NCBI GenBank assembly: GCA_017511045.1
Contig: JAFWLM010000015.1
Span: 1 to 64,000, forward strand
Length of the DNA stretch: 64,000 nt
Origin: Lachnospiraceae bacterium
GTDB lineage: Bacteria > Bacillota > Clostridia > Lachnospirales > Lachnospiraceae
Direction of reading: 5' to 3'
Shown: piece after piece, positions 34,583-43,621 of the stretch
Position numbering within the stretch: position 1 is the stretch's first letter
How the letters are laid out: each line of letters begins with the position of its first letter
Program-made: the position numbers and the translations under genes
Notes under the pieces: generated by a model
The model's input: only the letters and a program-made list of their open reading frames with translations
What the model was told of the DNA's origin: nothing
Databases searched by the model: none

Positions 34583-36136
34583 TTAAAAGCATTCCTTCAC
34601 ATAGGCTGCCGCGCTGTCGCCTGCAAGCATACCAGTCGTCATCGATCCGAACACGGTTCCGCCTGCGTTGGAGGTCGGCTCACCATAGAAGCTTCCTGTT
34701 ACCATATCGCCGGCTCCGTAGAGTCCTTCGATCGGCTTGTTGTTCACATCCAGGATGTTTCCGTTTTCATCGATCTGCAGACCGCCCATGGTGTCATATC
34801 CGCCTGCAAAGATCCGGAAGCAATAGATATGTCCGCTTTCTTCCCGAATCGGATTAATGTATTTTGCGTCTGTATGGAAGTCCGGATCATAGCCTTCTTC
34901 CGCAGCTTTATTGTATTTTGCAATGGTTTCTTTCAGATTTGCCTCATCAATTCCCATGTACTCAGCTACTTCATGGATCGTATCGAAATGGCACATATGG
35001 GTATTTCCAAGAGCAATTGCCGCATCCATCTGTGCTCTTAAATTCTCAAGTTTAGCTCCTTTGAAGATAAAGTAAACATAGTTTTCTTCAAAAGCTTCCT
35101 CCATGCGTTTTACAGTATCCTCATCAAAGATCTGATATCCGTGCATGTTCGTCTGTTTGCAGTACGCACGGCTCATGGCTGTATGCTGGTTGGACATTTC
35201 CTCGTTGATGAAACGTTTTCCCTGCTCATTGACACGCATCCAGGGCATTTCTGTTACGACCTTGATCTGGTTTGCGTTCAGCCACGGAGTATTCGGTCCT
35301 AAGCGGACACCCGGATTCGGAACTTCAGGATCCGCACTGATGACCATTGCAGTCTTCTTTCCGCCGATAGCCCAAACAGCCTTCTGTCCGTCACCGTCCT
35401 GACAGCTGTGAGGGAATGTGATCATGACCTGTTTTCCTTCTTCGAATACCTCTTCGAATTTCGGATCTACATGAACAACACCTTCCTCTTTCATCATTTC
35501 CATATTTCCGCTGATTCCGCCGGAAGCTACGATCAGAGCTTTGCACTGAATATCGACGCGGGTTCCGTCTTCTTCATATGCTACAGCACCGGTGACTTTA
35601 TCTCCTTCTTTCACGATCTCTTTGATCGGTGTACGGAAGAAGAACTGTACGCCTTCTTTTTCCAGTTTCAGACGAAGTCTTAAAAGCGCGAGAGACATTC
35701 CGTGTCCTTTGCCACGTCCTTCGATGAAGTAAATATCTCCGACATCAAGTCCGTTTGCATGGCCCTGTGTATAAGCACGTTTGTTTCCGTAATCAGCCGG
35801 ATCTCTCGGAACCTGGATCGGTGATTTAATATTCAGTTCCTCTAAGAAGATTCTCGGGAATTCAGATGAATACTTAACAACTTTGCTGATGAGGTTCATA
35901 TTTCCGTCATAGTTGGAAAACCTTGCAAGAACTTCATAAGCAGCCTTCTGTGCTTCCGGAGTGTCCGGAGTTGAACAGAACATCATCGGACAGTTGGAAA
36001 CTGCACCGCCCTGTGCCGGATATTTTTCAAATACGGCAATATCCTTTACACCTGCCTGTACGAGTTTATACGCTGCACCCATTCCGGCTACACCGCTTCC
36101 CATAACGGCTACATCCACTTTTACTACTTTACCCAT
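34583..36136 (-). CDS. FAD-dependent reductase, fumarate-reductase/urocanate-reductase-like flavoprotein
   Basis: 517 residues of the FAD_binding_2 family. Marks are the N-terminal dinucleotide motif VMGSGVAGMGAA (11-22), the ALIVASGGISGN segment, WMRVNEQGKRFINEE with an Arg expected in the active site, and the C-terminal GLYGAGDMVTGSFYGEPTSNAGG for FAD binding. It has no signal peptide and no covalent-FMN or heme domain, so unlike the respiratory members it is cytoplasmic and probably takes electrons from the ferredoxin next door. The family reduces activated C=C bonds. ATG 36136 is chosen because AAAGGAG lies six bases upstream; a longer frame adds 19 unlikely residues. Confidence 0.88.
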   Translation of the reverse strand: MGKVVKVDVAVMGSGVAGMGAAYKLVQAGVKDIAVFEKYPAQGGAVSNCPMMFCSTPDTPEAQKAAYEVLARFSNYDGNMNLISKVVKYSSEFPRIFLEELNIKSPIQVPRDPADYGNKRAYTQGHANGLDVGDIYFIEGRGKGHGMSLALLRLRLKLEKEGVQFFFRTPIKEIVKEGDKVTGAVAYEEDGTRVDIQCKALIVASGGISGNMEMMKEEGVVHVDPKFEEVFEEGKQVMITFPHSCQDGDGQKAVWAIGGKKTAMVISADPEVPNPGVRLGPNTPWLNANQIKVVTEMPWMRVNEQGKRFINEEMSNQHTAMSRAYCKQTNMHGYQIFDEDTVKRMEEAFEENYVYFIFKGAKLENLRAQMDAAIALGNTHMCHFDTIHEVAEYMGIDEANLKETIAKYNKAAEEGYDPDFHTDAKYINPIREESGHIYCFRIFAGGYDTMGGLQIDENGNILDVNNKPIEGLYGAGDMVTGSFYGEPTSNAGGTVFGSMTTGMLAGDSAAAYVKECF

Positions 36137-36200
36137 TTGTTTCTCCTTTCCATTTCGTGAATGACTAAACTTTCGCATTTCCTGTATAGTCAATTAACAA

Positions 36201-36303
36201 TTGAATCTTGTCTGAGCTTAAGATACAATTTTGGGTAAATAGAATTAAGACCGCTTTGGTCTTAAAAGTTTTGTTTTCGAACTTTTTATGCCAAAAAGTT
36301 CGA
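36201..36303 (+). promoter_or_regulatory. Promoter and two palindromes controlling the TetR gene
   Basis: Promoter TTGAAT (36201-36206), 17-base spacer, TACAAT (36224-36229). Just after the expected start point is the palindrome TTAAGACC/GGTCTTAA (36245-36252 and 36258-36265, 5-base centre), a good TetR-type operator. A second perfect inverted repeat has 11-base arms (36277-36287 and 36293-36303, starting TCGAACTTTTT) and ends three bases before the GGGGAG ribosome site, so it may be an RNA hairpin covering translation instead. The divergent reductase operon starts at 36136, so both directions may be controlled. Confidence 0.65.
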
Positions 36304-36318
36304 TTGGGGAGTAAAAAT

Positions 36319-36912
36319 ATGGCAGGAAACAGAAAAGAGTTCAACAGGGTAGAAACGCAGCGTCATATCCGTACTGTTTTTCTGGATATTTACGCAGAAA
36401 AAGGAATTGACGGAGTGACTGTAAACGGGCTTTGTCAAAAAGCCGGCATCGTAAAGTCTACCTTTTATACCTACTTTGAAGATAAATACTCTGTTTTGGA
36501 CGAGATCGAAAGAGAACTGCTCGAAGGTCTCGGCAGCATAAACTCTGATCTGGAAAATCTGGAAGTCACTCCTGTGCTTGCCGGAGAGCCACTTCCCCAG
36601 GCTGCAAAAACCGTAGACTTTATTCTGGAACATCTTGATACTTATAAAGCGATCATGGGGCCAAAAGGCGACCCCAGTTTTGAAAACCGCTGGAGACGCA
36701 ATATTGCTGCCAGCTTTAAAGACCGTTTTTTAAAAGAAAAAGGTGATGTTCGCAGCGCCGGTCTTGCCTGTGCGATCTTCTCCTCCACGCTGCTTGGAAT
36801 CTATCGCTACTTTATCTTTGAAGCACCGGATATTTCCAAAGAGAACTTTGCACTGATCTTAGGGAATACCTTTAAATATGCCCTGATGGATTTTCAGGCA
36901 TCGGTCAAATAG
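36319..36912 (+). CDS. TetR-family transcriptional regulator
   Basis: 197 residues. The first 60 form the TetR HTH: TQRHIRTVFLDIYAEKGIDGVTVNGLCQKAGIVKSTFYTYFEDKYSVL. The remainder is the helical ligand and dimer domain (TetR_C-like). Start ATG 36319 is preceded by GGGGAG with 7-base spacing. It is divergent from the flavoprotein-ferredoxin-hydrolase operon and probably represses it until an aromatic ligand binds. The DUF2130 gene starts 20 bases downstream on the same strand. Confidence 0.9.
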   Translation: MAGNRKEFNRVETQRHIRTVFLDIYAEKGIDGVTVNGLCQKAGIVKSTFYTYFEDKYSVLDEIERELLEGLGSINSDLENLEVTPVLAGEPLPQAAKTVDFILEHLDTYKAIMGPKGDPSFENRWRRNIAASFKDRFLKEKGDVRSAGLACAIFSSTLLGIYRYFIFEAPDISKENFALILGNTFKYALMDFQASVK

Positions 36913-36932
36913 AAACAGAAAGGAAAAACTAT

Positions 36933-38213
36933 ATGGCAGAGATCAAATGCCCGAACTGCGGCGAAGTTTTTCAGGTTGATGAAAGCGGATACACTGCAAT
37001 CGTCCAGCAGGTGCGCGACCAGGAATTTGACCGCGCTTTAAAAGAACGGGAAAAACAGATGGAGTCTGCACAAAAAGATGCCATCAAAATCGCTGTTTTA
37101 GAAAGTGAACAGTCCCAAAAGGATGCCCTGGCAGATAAAGAAAAAGAACTTAATGAGAGGGAGATGGAAATCGCCCGCCTGAAAGAAAAACTTGCAGGCA
37201 TTGAGGCGGAAAAGAAAATGGAACTTGCCCGCATGGAGGAAAAGCTTGCAGGCGCTGAAACCGAAAAAGAGCTTGCGATCACTAAAGCCCTTGCAGATAA
37301 AGACAAAGAGCTTGCCGAAAAAGACCGTGAGATCCTTTCGCTGAACGGAACGATCGAAACCAATGAGCAGAAGAGTAAATTGAGTGAGACTTCATTAAAG
37401 GAATCCTATGAAGCACGGCTCAAAGGAAAGGATGAAGAGATCGCGTTCTATAAAGACCTGAAAGCAAAACAGTCCACTAAGATGATCGGTGAAGACTTAG
37501 AGCGCCACTGCGAAAACGAATTCAATAAATACCGCGCAGCCGGTTTTAAAAACGCATACTTTGAAAAAGATAACGATGCCCGCTCAGGAAGCAAGGGTGA
37601 TTATATCTTCCGCGATTATTCTGACGAAGGCGTTGAATTCATCTCCATTATGTTCGAGATGAAGAACGAAATGGATGAGACCGCTACCAAACACAAAAAC
37701 GTGGACTTTCTCAAAGAGCTGGATAAAGACCGCCGCGAGAAAAACTGTGAGTACGCGGTTCTGGTCTCCATGCTCGAAGCAGACAGCGATCTGTATAACG
37801 AAGGGATCGTGGATGTATCCCATAAATACGAGAAGATGTATGTGATCCGTCCGCAGTTCTTTATTCCGATGATCACACTGCTCCGTAATGCGGCATTAAA
37901 CGCAGTTCAGTACAAAAATGAACTGGCTCTGGTCCGCAACCAGAACATTGATATCACGCACTTTGAAGACGACCTGAATGACTTCAAGGAGAAATTTGGC
38001 AGGAACGTAAAGTTGGCTGGAGAACGCTTCCAGAATGCAATTGATGAGATTGATAAAACGATCACACATCTGCAGAAGATCAAAGAAAACCTGCAGAATT
38101 CCGAGCGAAATCTGGTGCTTGCGGACAACAAGTTAGAAGACCTTACGATCAAGAAACTGACCCGCAAAAACCCGACCATGAAAGCGAAGTTTGACGAGCT
38201 GAATCAAGACTAA
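36933..38213 (+). CDS. DUF2130 protein with coiled coil and nuclease-like core
   Basis: 426 residues: an N-terminal half zinc-knuckle-like IKCPNCGEVF (4-13), a long Glu/Lys-rich coiled coil (about 25-175) and the DUF2130 domain (about 180-400). The domain has a pattern that would suit a PD-(D/E)xK nuclease: E187 in GEDLE, D223 in KGDYIF and E242-x-K244 in FEMK, on predicted helix-strand-strand elements. That reading is mine and is not established for the family. The function is unknown. It follows the TetR gene by 20 bases and ends in a terminator, so it shares the TetR promoter. Confidence 0.8.
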   Translation: MAEIKCPNCGEVFQVDESGYTAIVQQVRDQEFDRALKEREKQMESAQKDAIKIAVLESEQSQKDALADKEKELNEREMEIARLKEKLAGIEAEKKMELARMEEKLAGAETEKELAITKALADKDKELAEKDREILSLNGTIETNEQKSKLSETSLKESYEARLKGKDEEIAFYKDLKAKQSTKMIGEDLERHCENEFNKYRAAGFKNAYFEKDNDARSGSKGDYIFRDYSDEGVEFISIMFEMKNEMDETATKHKNVDFLKELDKDRREKNCEYAVLVSMLEADSDLYNEGIVDVSHKYEKMYVIRPQFFIPMITLLRNAALNAVQYKNELALVRNQNIDITHFEDDLNDFKEKFGRNVKLAGERFQNAIDEIDKTITHLQKIKENLQNSERNLVLADNKLEDLTIKKLTRKNPTMKAKFDELNQD

Positions 38214-38233
38214 ATATATTATTTTCAAAACGC

Positions 38234-38264
38234 AAAAATGCCGCAGGATCACTGCGGCATTTTT
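38234..38264 (+). terminator. Bidirectional intrinsic terminator between DUF2130 gene and nrdG
   Basis: Perfect 13-bp stem (38234-38246 with 38252-38264) with A-run on the left and T-run on the right, lying between convergent genes. Confidence 0.9.
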
Positions 38265-38286
38265 CTTTCTATAATCAGCGCGGTTC

Positions 38287-38841
38287 TCAGCTTCCAAGGA
38301 TCGTAACGATCTTTCCGGTCTTCCGGTATTCGTTCATATCGATCAGCCTCTGGTTTTCGCTGCCGCGGAATTTCAGTGTCAGGTTCTTCTGTGCAAGAAT
38401 AAACGGTCCATCTACCAGGATGTCAATATAGGACAGCATCTCGTCGGTATCTTCCGTATGTTTGCGCCCTCCGGGAAGGAGATCTTCCAGCAAATACCCG
38501 GTAAAAGCCCAGATATTCTTTTTAACAATACGGTTCCCCTCTTCATCAGTTTCATCAGGAAAGCGTTCTTTCAGTTTCCTGAGGAAGGGAAGCAGGTCCT
38601 TTTGGTTTTCTTCTTCAAACGGATCTCCGCCTAAGAGTGTCAGTCCTCTGATATAGTCCGGCGCGATAGAATCTAAAAGCTCTTCTTCGATCCTTTCACT
38701 GAAGATCGTTCCGTTTTTAAAGTTCCATGTTTCCGGTTGAAAGCATCCCTCACAGTGGTTTCTGCAGCCTGATACAAACAAGGTGGTCCTTACCCCGGTT
38801 CCATTTGCAATATCACAGGTTTTAATTTCTGAGTAATACAT
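38287..38841 (-). CDS. nrdG: Anaerobic ribonucleotide reductase activating enzyme
   Basis: A 184-residue radical-SAM protein. The cluster motif is CRNHCEGC (C26, C30, C33, CxxxCxxC spacing) and GGDPF binds SAM. It makes the glycyl radical on NrdD. It follows nrdD by 8 bases. No strong ribosome site is visible, so translation may be coupled to nrdD. Confidence 0.96.
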   Translation of the reverse strand: MYYSEIKTCDIANGTGVRTTLFVSGCRNHCEGCFQPETWNFKNGTIFSERIEEELLDSIAPDYIRGLTLLGGDPFEEENQKDLLPFLRKLKERFPDETDEEGNRIVKKNIWAFTGYLLEDLLPGGRKHTEDTDEMLSYIDILVDGPFILAQKNLTLKFRGSENQRLIDMNEYRKTGKIVTILGS

Positions 38842-38849
38842 TTTTTACT

Positions 38850-41063
38850 TTACAGGTGGAGCACTCTGTCTTTGATCTCCTGCGTTCTTCCCTGATTCCA
38901 GAACTGTGTGCCGATATAACCGCAGGTCCTTCTTGCCACATTCATCTTATCCTGATTGCGGTTTCCGCAGTTCGGGCACTCCCAGATCAGTTTTCCGTCT
39001 TCGTCGCTGACGATCTGGATCTCTCCGTCATAGCCGCATTCCTGGCAGTAATCACTCTTGGTATTCAGCTCTGCATACATGATATTGTCATAGATATACT
39101 GCATTACTGTGATGACTGCGTCCAGATTGTCTTTCATATTCGGAACTTCTACATAACTGATCGCTCCGCCCGGAGAAAGTGCCTGGAACTCGGATTCGAA
39201 TTTCAGTTTGTCAAATGCATTGATCTCTTCTGAGACATGAACATGATAGCTGTTTGTAATGTAGTTTTTATCTGTAACGCCTTCGATCTTGCCGAAACGC
39301 TTCTGCAGGCATTTTGCGAATTTGTAGGTCGTGGATTCCAGCGGAGTGCCATACAGGGAGAAGTCGATATTGTGTTTTTCCTTCCATCCCTTGCAGGCGT
39401 CATTTAAGCGGTACATAACAGCAAGCGCGAAGTCTTTTCCGCCTTCCTGTGTGTGGGAGCAACCCTTCATGTAGTAGGTGCACTCATGGAGACCTGCATA
39501 ACCTAAGGAGATCGTGGAATAGCCGCCGAATAACAGCTTATCGATCGGTTCTCCCTTTTCAAGGCGTGCAAGGGCACCATTCTGCCAGAGGATCGGAGCG
39601 GCATCAGAAAGAGTTCCGAGAAGTCTTTCATGTCTGCACATTAAGGCTCTGTAGCAAAGATCCAGTCTTTCATTCAGGATCTGCCAGAACGCGGTTTCAT
39701 CTCTTCCGCTTGAGCAGGCAACATCAACAAGGTTGATCGTTACAACGCCCTGATTAAATCTGCCGTAATACTTTGCCTGATTTGGAACGTAGTTTTTCGC
39801 CTTTGCAACATTTCCAAGTTCCATCGTTCTGTCCGGAGTCAGGAAAGATCTGCAGCCCATGCACGGATAGCAGTCGCCGCCACCATTCGCATTGATCTTG
39901 TACTCTTTCATTTTCTTTTCGGAGATATAGTCCGGAACCATTCTCTTTGCAGTACACTCTGCAGCAAGTTTAGTAAGCTCGAAATAGCGGCTTCCTTCAC
40001 GGACATTGTCTTCTTCCAAAACGTAGATTAGCTTCGGGAATGCCGGTGTGATATAAACACCTTTTTCATTTTTTACACCAAGGATCCTCTGACGAAGGGT
40101 CTCTTCGATGATCAGCGCAAGATCGTCTCTGGTGCGGCCTTCCGGAACTTCGTTCAGATACATGAAAACAGTAACGAAAGGAGCCTGTCCGTTTGTTGTC
40201 ATCAGGGTCGTTACCTGATACTGGATGATCTGAATGCCCTGTTTGATCTCGTCCAGAACACGTTCTTCCACGACTTCATTCAGGAGTTCCTCTGTGTAGT
40301 CCACATGAAGTCTGTCAAACTGCTCTTTTATTTTCTTATAGAATTTATCACGGCTTACCTGTACGAAAGGAGCCAGGTGGGATAATGAGATGCTCTGTCC
40401 GCCATACTGGTTGCTTGCGATCTGCGCAATTGCCTGAGTTGCGATATTGCAGGCAGTCGCAAAGCTCTTCGGACGCTCGATCATGGTCTCGGAAATAACG
40501 GTTCCGTTCTGGAGCATATCCTCTAAATTGACGAGACAGCAGTTATGCATATGCTGAGCAAAATAGTCTGCATCATGGAAGTGGATGATTCCTTTTTCAT
40601 GTGCATCAACGACGTCTTCCGGAAGAAGGAAACGCTTCGTGATATCTTTGCTGACCTCTCCGGCCATATAGTCACGCTGCACACTGTTTACAACAGGATT
40701 CTTATTGGAATTTTCCTGCTTAACTTCTTCGTTATTACAATCTAAAAGGCTTAAGATCTGCTGATCTGTAGAATTGGATTTACGAACGACCGCTCTTTTA
40801 TAACGGTAAGTGATATAGTTGCGGGCAACATTGAATGCGTTCTGCTCCATAATATGGTTCTCTACCATATCCTGGATCTCTTCTACACTTGGTGCCCGGT
40901 CCATCAGTGAGCATTCTTCTGTAACAGCATTTACGATCAAATGAATGGTCAGCGGTTTCATTTTCTCGAGCTCATTAACAGAGTCATTTGCCTTGATGAT
41001 GGCAGCTTCGATCTTTGAGGCGTCGAACTCAGCTTCCTCGCCACTTCTTTTGATAATTTTCAT
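38850..41063 (-). CDS. nrdD: Anaerobic (class III) ribonucleoside-triphosphate reductase
   Basis: 737 residues: N-terminal ATP-cone (about 1-95: KRSGEEAEFDASKI), the ten-stranded barrel, the zinc site with CQECGYDG and CPNCGNRN, and the C-terminal glycyl-radical motif RRTCGYIGT with G715. It makes dNTPs without oxygen, so the host grows anaerobically. AGGGGG lies five bases before the ATG. Two NrdR boxes lie upstream. Confidence 0.97.
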   Translation of the reverse strand: MKIIKRSGEEAEFDASKIEAAIIKANDSVNELEKMKPLTIHLIVNAVTEECSLMDRAPSVEEIQDMVENHIMEQNAFNVARNYITYRYKRAVVRKSNSTDQQILSLLDCNNEEVKQENSNKNPVVNSVQRDYMAGEVSKDITKRFLLPEDVVDAHEKGIIHFHDADYFAQHMHNCCLVNLEDMLQNGTVISETMIERPKSFATACNIATQAIAQIASNQYGGQSISLSHLAPFVQVSRDKFYKKIKEQFDRLHVDYTEELLNEVVEERVLDEIKQGIQIIQYQVTTLMTTNGQAPFVTVFMYLNEVPEGRTRDDLALIIEETLRQRILGVKNEKGVYITPAFPKLIYVLEEDNVREGSRYFELTKLAAECTAKRMVPDYISEKKMKEYKINANGGGDCYPCMGCRSFLTPDRTMELGNVAKAKNYVPNQAKYYGRFNQGVVTINLVDVACSSGRDETAFWQILNERLDLCYRALMCRHERLLGTLSDAAPILWQNGALARLEKGEPIDKLLFGGYSTISLGYAGLHECTYYMKGCSHTQEGGKDFALAVMYRLNDACKGWKEKHNIDFSLYGTPLESTTYKFAKCLQKRFGKIEGVTDKNYITNSYHVHVSEEINAFDKLKFESEFQALSPGGAISYVEVPNMKDNLDAVITVMQYIYDNIMYAELNTKSDYCQECGYDGEIQIVSDEDGKLIWECPNCGNRNQDKMNVARRTCGYIGTQFWNQGRTQEIKDRVLHL

Positions 41064-41114
41064 CTCAACCCCCTGAATTCTTCAAGTTTTTCAATTTTTC
41101 GCACGAGTACGATT

Positions 41115-41162
41115 ATACTATATCTTGTGGTCGTGTCAATAATGCATTTCCATATTTTGTGT
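41115..41162 (-). promoter_or_regulatory. Two NrdR boxes upstream of nrdD
   Basis: Cores CTATATCTTGTGG (41118-41130) and CCATATTTTGTGT (41150-41162) each match the NrdR consensus (CwATATaTwGTGt) at 11 of 13 places. They are 32 bases apart, three helical turns, the spacing known for cooperative NrdR binding. NrdR represses nrd genes when dATP/ATP is high. Both lie 50-100 bases from the nrdD start. The other part of the gap (41163-41293) holds only a TATAAT at 41230-41235 before galK. Confidence 0.75.
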
Positions 41163-41293
41163 TTTTTAATAAATACTTAATAATTTTAAACACTTTTCAC
41201 AAAGAATCGCTTTTTCCGCTCCGATAATATATAATCATTACACGAAATCTACGCAGATCATATCATTTAAGACGTACAAATAAGGGGACAGTA

Positions 41294-42520
41294 ATGAGTG
41301 ATTTTATCAGAGAAGACATCAAAATCAGACTGAAAAATGCATTTCAGAAGCAGTTCGGGACACAAGATATGGATTTTATCTCTGCACCGGGACGCGTCGA
41401 GCTTATCGGAAATCACACCGACCACCAGAGAGGAAAGGTTTTAGCTGCATCTGTGGACCTGAAAGCCTACGCCGCATTTGCTCCAAACGGGACAGATCTC
41501 GTTAATATCGTCTCCGAAGGACACTCTGCTGATCAGATCAGTCTGAATGACCTGATGCCGGATGTTTCGGAATTCGGCAGCACTAAGGCGATCATAAAGG
41601 GTGTTTTACATGGTTTTTATAATAAGTATAAAGCCGAAGAACTGAGAGGCGAAGGCCTCAAAGGCTTCGATGCCTATATTATCAGTGAAGTCCTTACGGG
41701 AAGCGGCTTAAGTTCTTCTGCCGCATTTGAAGTGCTCTTAGGCCGGATCATTAATACGCTTTGTTTTGAAGGATCCGCCAGCCCGATCGAGATCGCAAAG
41801 ATTGGCCAAACAGCAGAAAATCGCTTCTTCGGAAAGCCCTGCGGACTGATGGACCAGGCGGCGTCTTCCATTGGCAATGTTGTATTCTTTAACTTCGAAG
41901 ACCCTGAAGATCCTTCAACAGAGCAGATCGAATTTGATTTCCAAAAAGCCGGCTATGCCCTTTGTGCCGTAGCCTGCGGAGCCGGCCATGCGGACCTCAC
42001 GGAAGAATATGCGCGGATCCCGAAAGATATGGGAGATGTTGCCCGTCTGTTCGGAAAAGATGTTTTGCAGGAGGTCCCGGAAGAAGAGGTCCGAAAGAAT
42101 GAAGCGATGGTCACAGAAAAACTCGGGACAAGACCTTTCCTGAGGGCGATCCATTTCTATGAGGAGTCCTGCCGTGCTGAAGAAGCCGCGCTCGCTCTAA
42201 AGAAAGGTGATATGAAGCGCTTTTTAGAGCTGGCAAATGCATCCGGGATCTCTTCACGGACAAAACTTGCCAATATCATCCCGGAATCAAAACCGGAAGA
42301 AAACAAGCTGGATATTGCCATGCGCCTTGCAGTTGCCCTTTTAGGCGGCAAACAGGAAGACGGAAGTGAGGGAAGCGGAATGAAAGGTGCCGTCCGAATG
42401 AACGGCGGTGGTTTTTCCGGAACCTTTCTTTCGATCGTTCCGCTGGAGGAGCTTCCTGCGTTTAAGAAAGACATCGAAGAAAGGCTTGGAGATGGCAGCT
42501 GTATGGTATTAAACACATGA
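41294..42520 (+). CDS. galK: Galactokinase-family (GHMP) sugar kinase
   Basis: 408 residues with the three GHMP motifs: APGRVELIGNHTDHQ (31-45), the ATP loop LTGSGLSSSAA and the C-terminal RMNGGGFSGTF. CGLMDQAAS holds the conserved catalytic Asp. In normal GalK the first motif reads GEHTDYN and its Glu contacts the sugar; here that place is N40, while H41 and D43 are kept. Activity on galactose is likely but another sugar is possible. No galT or galE is near, but an alpha-galactosidase lies 37 kb away. The ribosome site is AAGGGGA. Confidence 0.85.
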   Translation: MSDFIREDIKIRLKNAFQKQFGTQDMDFISAPGRVELIGNHTDHQRGKVLAASVDLKAYAAFAPNGTDLVNIVSEGHSADQISLNDLMPDVSEFGSTKAIIKGVLHGFYNKYKAEELRGEGLKGFDAYIISEVLTGSGLSSSAAFEVLLGRIINTLCFEGSASPIEIAKIGQTAENRFFGKPCGLMDQAASSIGNVVFFNFEDPEDPSTEQIEFDFQKAGYALCAVACGAGHADLTEEYARIPKDMGDVARLFGKDVLQEVPEEEVRKNEAMVTEKLGTRPFLRAIHFYEESCRAEEAALALKKGDMKRFLELANASGISSRTKLANIIPESKPEENKLDIAMRLAVALLGGKQEDGSEGSGMKGAVRMNGGGFSGTFLSIVPLEELPAFKKDIEERLGDGSCMVLNT

Positions 42521-42552
42521 ATTCGCAAAGAATCAATATAGAATCAGGCAGC

Positions 42553-42580
42553 AAAAAAACCGGCAGATGCCGGTTTTTTT
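42553..42580 (+). terminator. Bidirectional terminator between galK and pyridoxal kinase gene
   Basis: Perfect 12-bp stem (42553-42564 with 42569-42580), loop AGAT, with seven A on the left and seven T on the right. Confidence 0.92.
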
Positions 42581-42599
42581 ATTACATATAATTATGCGT

Positions 42600-43448
42600 T
42601 TAGTCTTCTCTTGTTCCCTCGTCCAGTGTTTTGATCAGTTCACCCAGATGAGGCTCAAACTTGACCCCATACCAATGATCCGGATCATCCGCCGTTCCTT
42701 TAATGGAATCGACTGTAAAGTCTGCTGCAACGCAGGCAGCATTGACTGCACCGACTTCTCTCATCAGCGCGCCCGTGAATACGGAAGCAAAAATATCACC
42801 GGTACCATGACTGCTGTTCGGAAGCAGTTCATGCTCATAGTAGGAGCAGAAACCTGCTTCATAGATCATAACGCCTGTATAGCCTTCTTTAAAGCTGACA
42901 CCTTTTAAGATGACACATCCTCCGCAAAGTTCATCAAGCTGTCCAAGGAGCTCATTAATAAAGTCCTGATCATAGTCTTCCTGATACTCTGTTCCGGTCA
43001 GCAGGCACGCCTCCGTAATGTTCGGAAGAATGATATCTGCCTGTGTGCAGAGCCATTTCATTCCTTCTACATATTCCTCGTCAAAGCCGGTATAAAGCTT
43101 TCCGTTATCTGCCATCGCCGGATCAACGATCTTCGGACCGCCCGGTACCAGACAGTTCTCCATGATCTTTGCGACGTGTCTGATCTGCTTCACATTTCCA
43201 AGATAACCTGTATAGATCGCATCAAACTGAATCCCTTCTTTCATCCAGTGCTTGCAGATCTTCGGAATTTCTGATGTCAGATCTTTAAAAGTGAACCCTT
43301 CAAATCCGCCGGTGTGTGTCGATAAGACTGCGGACGGGATGATCGCACATTCATGTCCGCATGCAGAGATGATCGGAAGCGCTACTGTATTAGAGCACTG
43401 CCCTACGCATGAGACATCCTGAATACTTAATACTCTTTTATAAGCCAT
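42600..43448 (-). CDS. Pyridoxal/pyridoxamine kinase, PdxY-like
   Basis: 282 residues of the ribokinase-like PdxK/PdxY family. Marks are VLSIQDVSCVGQCSNTVALPIISACG at the start, the PAMADNGKLY segment, ILPNITEACLLTG, and SSHGTGDIFASVF, where the Asp is catalytic. It phosphorylates B6 vitamers with ATP for PLP enzymes such as GlyA and ArgD in this window. It stands alone, convergent with galK. Confidence 0.88.
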   Translation of the reverse strand: MAYKRVLSIQDVSCVGQCSNTVALPIISACGHECAIIPSAVLSTHTGGFEGFTFKDLTSEIPKICKHWMKEGIQFDAIYTGYLGNVKQIRHVAKIMENCLVPGGPKIVDPAMADNGKLYTGFDEEYVEGMKWLCTQADIILPNITEACLLTGTEYQEDYDQDFINELLGQLDELCGGCVILKGVSFKEGYTGVMIYEAGFCSYYEHELLPNSSHGTGDIFASVFTGALMREVGAVNAACVAADFTVDSIKGTADDPDHWYGVKFEPHLGELIKTLDEGTRED

Positions 43449-43621
43449 TCTTTTTTACCTGAACTTTCTATTCATTCTATCTTTTTCCGTTCCTACCATA
43501 CATTGTAAAATATTACTCTACCATCAAAACAGATGCAAGTTTTTCATTGAAAAAACAAAGCTTGTTGTTACAATGAGAAAAAGAATCAAAGCAGAATACC
43601 TCCGGAAAGAAGGAAATATAA

